A DNA stretch of 64,000 nt from Sipunculus nudus (taxonomy: Eukaryota; Annelida; Sipuncula; Golfingiida; Sipunculidae): NCBI GenBank assembly GCA_026874595.1, contig CM049311.1:71222453-71286452 (forward strand), read 5' to 3'. Both the position numbers and the translations under genes were made by a program. The notes beneath the pieces are model-generated. The model ran no database searches. It was not told the DNA's origin and saw only the letters and a program-made list of their open reading frames with translations. The number at the start of each line of letters is the position of its first letter. Position 1 is the stretch's first letter. Below, in pieces: positions 24,701 through 30,700 of this stretch.

Positions 24701-27700
24701 CCTGATTTCTTTTTTTATAAAAAGTCAGCTGAAAAGCATTTTGTATTGGGAAAATAAATTTCAAAGTTATTTCAAGTAGGGACCACTTTTGTGTACAGAT
24801 GGCAGCACTTGGTTTACCATTGGCAGATTGCCAGTGCCTTGATGTTGGCCATTAGCCAAGATGATGTCAGCTCTATAAATAGTTTTGGCACAGTGCCAGG
24901 ATTGGAAGAAGTGCAGCCAGGTATAGGTCAAGAGTTCACTCAGTGCAGTAGCTGCATTCTATTTATAGCTTTGGCAGACTGCTCACTGCATCATATTTGG
25001 CACCAAAGTTCAGCCTGAATCTATTTATAGCTTTGGCAGACTGCCAACTGTGTCAGATTATGCAACAGGTCAAGAGTTCACTCAGTGCAGCCAGGTACAG
25101 GTAAAAAATTCACTCAGTCTAGCCAGGTGCAAGTCAAGAGTTCACTCAGTGCAGTAGCTTGAGGCAGCAATTTGTCACAGGTCACTCGGGGGCAACTGCC
25201 TTACTCACCTAAGCCTTGTCAGCCCAGTGCATCAAACTCTGGGGAAGTTTGATGTATTGGACTGATATTTTGACCTGTCTATGCGTCTTTGATGGTATTC
25301 TGCTTTACAAGACAGGTGGTGCCACATACATTGACTTTTGCAGTGTATGTGCCTGCTTATTTCTACAGAGGAATTTGATACATCAGCCAAAAATGGGGCA
25401 TGTTTATACATATTGGGTAGCTTTATAGTGTACAAGACTGGTGGAGCCACCTACAATAATTTTTGCACAGTGTATGTCCCTGCTTATTTCACAGGAGGGG
25501 TTTGACATATCAGTCTGATATTGGGCATATTTATATATTTCTTCTTTGTATATGCCATCTTCAATCATTGTATCTGCCAAAACAGAGTTTTGCGGATACT
25601 ATGTTTTCCGTCGGACGCAGAAGCTGCCCCATTACCGCATAGGTTTCCGGAGAACTCCCCTCATAACCACTGGGCAGAATTAGGAATTATGGTCGGTCAC
25701 ATATGACCTGCTGTGCCCTCATTTTTGGTTGACCTCTGACCTTTCCTCTCTGCCCAGTGTCCATTTGTGCATCTGTTTCCACACATAAACCCACATATCT
25801 AGGGAACTGTTTGACCGATAAGGCTAAAGATTTTGCACAAATGTAGCCCTTGGAAAGCTTTATAACATACACTAAAAATGGTGGCATCACCTGCTACCAT
25901 TTTTGCACAGCATCCATCTGTTCATCTGCCTTAGGATAAAAACACTCAGAACTCTGCATTGGTTGGACTTATCCATCTGAAATTTTGCATGTGTATACAT
26001 CCTGGACAGCTTTCTTGATTTTATGACAGGTGGCGCCACCAACATTCACGTTTAAGCTGCAGACATCCAAGCTCATATCTCGGGAACCGTTTGACCAGTT
26101 AGGCCAAAATTTTGCATGAGTATAGATCTTTCATAGCTCTTTATCATACGCAAAACTGGTGGTGCCACCTGCTACCATTTTTGCACAGCCTCCATCTGTT
26201 CATCTGCCTTGGGATAAAATCACTCATATCTCAGCTGGGTTTGACTTATCCACCAGAAATTTTGCAGGTTTATACATCCTTGACAGCTTTCTTGTTTTAT
26301 GACAGGTGGCGCCACCTACATTCAAATTTACGCTGCAGACATCCAAGCTCATATCTCAGAAACCATTTGACTGATTGGGCAAAAATTTTGCATGTTTATA
26401 GATCTCACATAGCTCTTTATCATACGTAAAACTGGTGGCGCCACATGCAATCATTTTTGCACAGCATCCATCTGTTTGTTTGCCGTGGGATAAAATCACT
26501 CATATCTCGGCAGTGGTTTGACATATCTGCCTAAAATTTTGCAGATTTATACATCTTGGATAGCTTTTTGGATTTTGTGGCAGGTGGGGCCACCTACATT
26601 TAAATATACGCTGAAGACATTCAGGCTTATATCTCAGGACTGGTTTGACATATCCCCCTGAAATTTTGCATGTGTATTGATCTCACATAGCTCTTAATCA
26701 TACACAAAATTGGTGGTGCCACCTGCCACCATTTTTGCACAGCGTCCATCTGTTTGTCTGCCAAGGGCTAAAATCACTCATATCTAAGTAGTGGTTAGAC
26801 TTATCTGCCTAAAATTTTTGCATGTTTATACATCTTTGATAGCTTTCTTGATTTTGTGGCAGGTGGCGCCACCTATATTTATGTTTAGGCTGCACACATG
26901 CCCATAGGAACACTGCTACAAACCTGCACAAAGGAAATACTGTATCCACATGTGTGGAGTGGATTGCAGTCCAGCATATGAAAGTGGATTTGTTGTACTG
27001 ACCACATGTAGCAGTAGATATGGAAAGATATTAGGAAACCTGCTGTTTTGAAGTTGTGAAAAAACCCTGACAACTGTTTATATAGAAACACACAAAAATG
27101 TGTCTGTGCAGCTGTGTCTACATGTATTTATCTGCACAGCACCCACACCCATACATGTGTCCATACAAATGAAAACTTCACTTTAGTCACATGATAAAGA
27201 GTATTGTCTCACTTAAACTGGATTACAGACTTAGAAAAAACTGTTTCATAATCATTTAAGATAAAGACATAATATGTGAATAATTTTTCATTTGCCTATA
27301 TCTTCTGAGCGATTCTTATAATCCGATATATCTGAGAAGTAACTGTACTCATAAACATATATTCATAGTTATACTAAGATTCTCTTTTCCTACTGATGAT
27401 TCTTAATCTCCCCGAGGCACCAGATGTTTTGAGCAGTAAATGTTCTATTTACAGACTCTATACTGAAGGTCCTGCAGAAACGCATCTCTGTGACAAAAGG
27501 TCGCTGGATGGTGGACAACATGGACAAGTTCGGGGAGGACGAGCCAGATGAAGCACGATCAGTCACAACTCAGGTGTCGTCAGAACCATGTAACTCATAG
27601 TTTTCTTTGTTTTATATTCTACCATTGGTGACATATCCTTGGAGGCATATATAATTGCTTACTCAGCAGAATTTGTCACAGTGAAATTGAAGGTCCAGTG

Positions 27701-30700
27701 AGACACAAAATGTGAAATAATTTATTGGCATAATGCCACTTAACTTCTGTTACTGATGTCCTCAAGATTTTGACCCCAGATGGTTTGAGACCAAACATGG
27801 AATTTTAACACGAAAGACACATTTTTGTCTTTTGCATATATGGTTGTGGTTTAATGGTTTTAGTTTTGAATACCTGTGGTCATGTGTTACCTCGTTTTTT
27901 AATTAAGTTCATTTCTGAATTTCATCGAATTATTAACTGTGTATTATTTGTGTATTACAAACCCAGACAACTGCATTATAAAGGTATATATTTAAACCAC
28001 CATATCTGTATAAATATTGGGCTTAACCAATAGAACATGAATGTATGTCAACATTTAAAATTCTATATATGAGATGTCTTGCTATTTTGCCAGTATTTAC
28101 AGTAAAAAATATCATTTTCAAAGAATTAAATATTTAAATTCTTTATTTACCACAGTCACACTATCAGAAATGAAAAAAATGATCTTATTGTAATATGATA
28201 ACCAGTACATCTATAACATATTAACAGCGGAGCGATATGAGGCATCCAGTTTGACCCAGTACACCATCACGTCAGATAAGACCTCAGCCTCAAGCGCCCC
28301 TACACTGTCCCAGTACACTCTCCACACAGATGACATGAGCACCCCGGAGTCTGGGCTCTCCACTGGGCCGCTGAATGGTGACAGTGATGCAAATGGGCCT
28401 GCTGCAGGTATTTGCCATTCATATTTTTTTCCTTCTCCTTTATTTTATGACTCCTCTTGGCCTGAAAAATCCTTGCAGGTCTTTGTGTCACATCATTTTT
28501 TTGGAAACAGAGTGAGATACAGCCAAGTTTGTTTTTTCTTTTACCAAATTAAAAAAATCGAGGATCCCAGGCTCAAACCAAGCCAAATTTCATGGCTAAA
28601 GCTAAGATTCTTAATGTACAGAATGTGGAATTAGAGAATTCATAAGTACAAATACAGCAACATGCATCTCTTCCATACTGAACTGGAAAAAATTTCTACA
28701 TGTAGCGATTCATTTTGCCCGATACACATTCTGCATACCGGATCTCTACATAAAAAAATCTCACCTTATTTGTTTAGTCCATACCAATTTTATCTGCTTT
28801 CTGCATGCTGCAATCTGTACCTTGGAAATGTTAGCTTAAGTCTCAGAGATTAATTTTGATGCCTTGAATGTAGGACTTATTCTGTTTGTTATTTTTCAGT
28901 AACCTCTGTCTTTCTGATTTGAGGATTTTGTGAAGTTCTTTGTTCCAAGGGTAACCTTAGGCAAAAACCTGATGTGCAACAACAAAACAAGTCCAACTTA
29001 CCCATAATTACTTAAAATTTGAAGAAAAGATTTGTTTTATAGCTTTTCATCCCCACTGTCCGTTGTCTGTCTGTCTGTCTGTCTGTCCATCTGTCTGTCT
29101 ATTCATCCATCCTTTAATCAGGCACAAATCGTAACGGCTGGACCTGGAATCTTCTAAATTGACATGCAGGGAGGTCCATGAAAAAATCTCCTTGGAAACC
29201 TGAAATTAAGTCTCTGTTACCCATATTCTTAAAGCTATTGGGCTTCTAAGTACCCCCCAGAATAATGGAAAATTTGATACAAAAGCTCAAGTATCTGAAC
29301 AACTAATGCATTGATCACCATGATAGGTTGCATGGATATTGATCATGGAGTGTTTCATCAGTTTCTGCAGACTGGTGGCGCTATGTGTATTCTTTAGATT
29401 TTTTACAATTATGTTCTCTATTTTTGAGACCTTAAAAGATGCTGTCATCTGTTAACAGGACACAAATCATAACGACTGGACCTAGAATTTTCTGTCTTGA
29501 CATGCAGAGAGGCCCATGAAAAGTCGCCTTGGAAACTCTGATATCAGGTCTCTGTTACCCATATTCTTCAAGCTATGGGGCTCTGAAGTATCCCTAGAAT
29601 AATTAAAAATTTGATAGGTCTCTGTTACCCATTTTCTCTGAGCTAATGGGCTTATAAGCATCCCAAGCATAATTGAAAATTTGATGTAAATGCTCAAGTA
29701 TCTAAACAACTAGTTGATCACCAGGATTTTTGCATGCATATTCATTAGGGAGTGTTTCATCAGTTCTTGCAGACTGGTGGTACCACCTGTTTTTTTTTCC
29801 GAATTTAAAGCAATTTTTGTCTCTGTTTTTGAGACCTGTAAAGATACAGTCATCCATTGACAGGGAAAAAATCATAACCACTGGACCAAGAATCTTCTAA
29901 CTTGACATCCAGGTAGGTCTGTGGAAAAAATATCCTTGGAAACCTGAAATTAGGTCTCTGTTACCCATATTCACTGAGCTATAGGGCTTATAAGCACCCT
30001 AGCATAAATTAAAATTTGATACAAAAGATGGGAACAAATCATAACCATTGGACCTAGAATCTTCTAACTCGACATCCTGAGAGTTCCTCAAAAGTTCTCC
30101 CCAGACACCTGAAATTGGGTCACTGTGACCTATATTCTCAGGGTTTTGGGGTATGTTTGATCACCCTAGAAATAATGCAAAATACACACAAATCGCCAGA
30201 TTCCTCAGGAAAGGCTCGTTGGATTGTGATCAAATTTGGTGTGCTTATGGGTCTTGATGAACTTATGCTAATATGCATGAACAGTGACTACCTACATTTT
30301 CTTAATTAGTTGCCTGTGCAAGGACATATTGTCAACATGTGAGTCCGCTGAGCGTCATGACCCATTGGTCACCTGTTCTATTCTGTGTATAATAACACAG
30401 TTACACTATCTGCTGTCGCTTTGCAGGCAACATTCAAATGCACCCTTTGGAGGAAACTGCAAGGATTCGGAAAAAAGGACCGGTTATAGTAAGTACTTAA
30501 ATATATGGATATTTAGTAAAAAAAATGATTAACTTTCAACTGGGATTTCTGAATTAGAAGTTGTATACAACTGGCCTTGATCAGAGTTGTTAAGAAAAAC
30601 TGAGGAAATGTTAAACTTGTATATTAATATTTCTTTTTTCTTCAGTTGATTTAATTGTCCTCTTCTTGTCATAGTCAATTAACGATCCACCAGATAGAAT

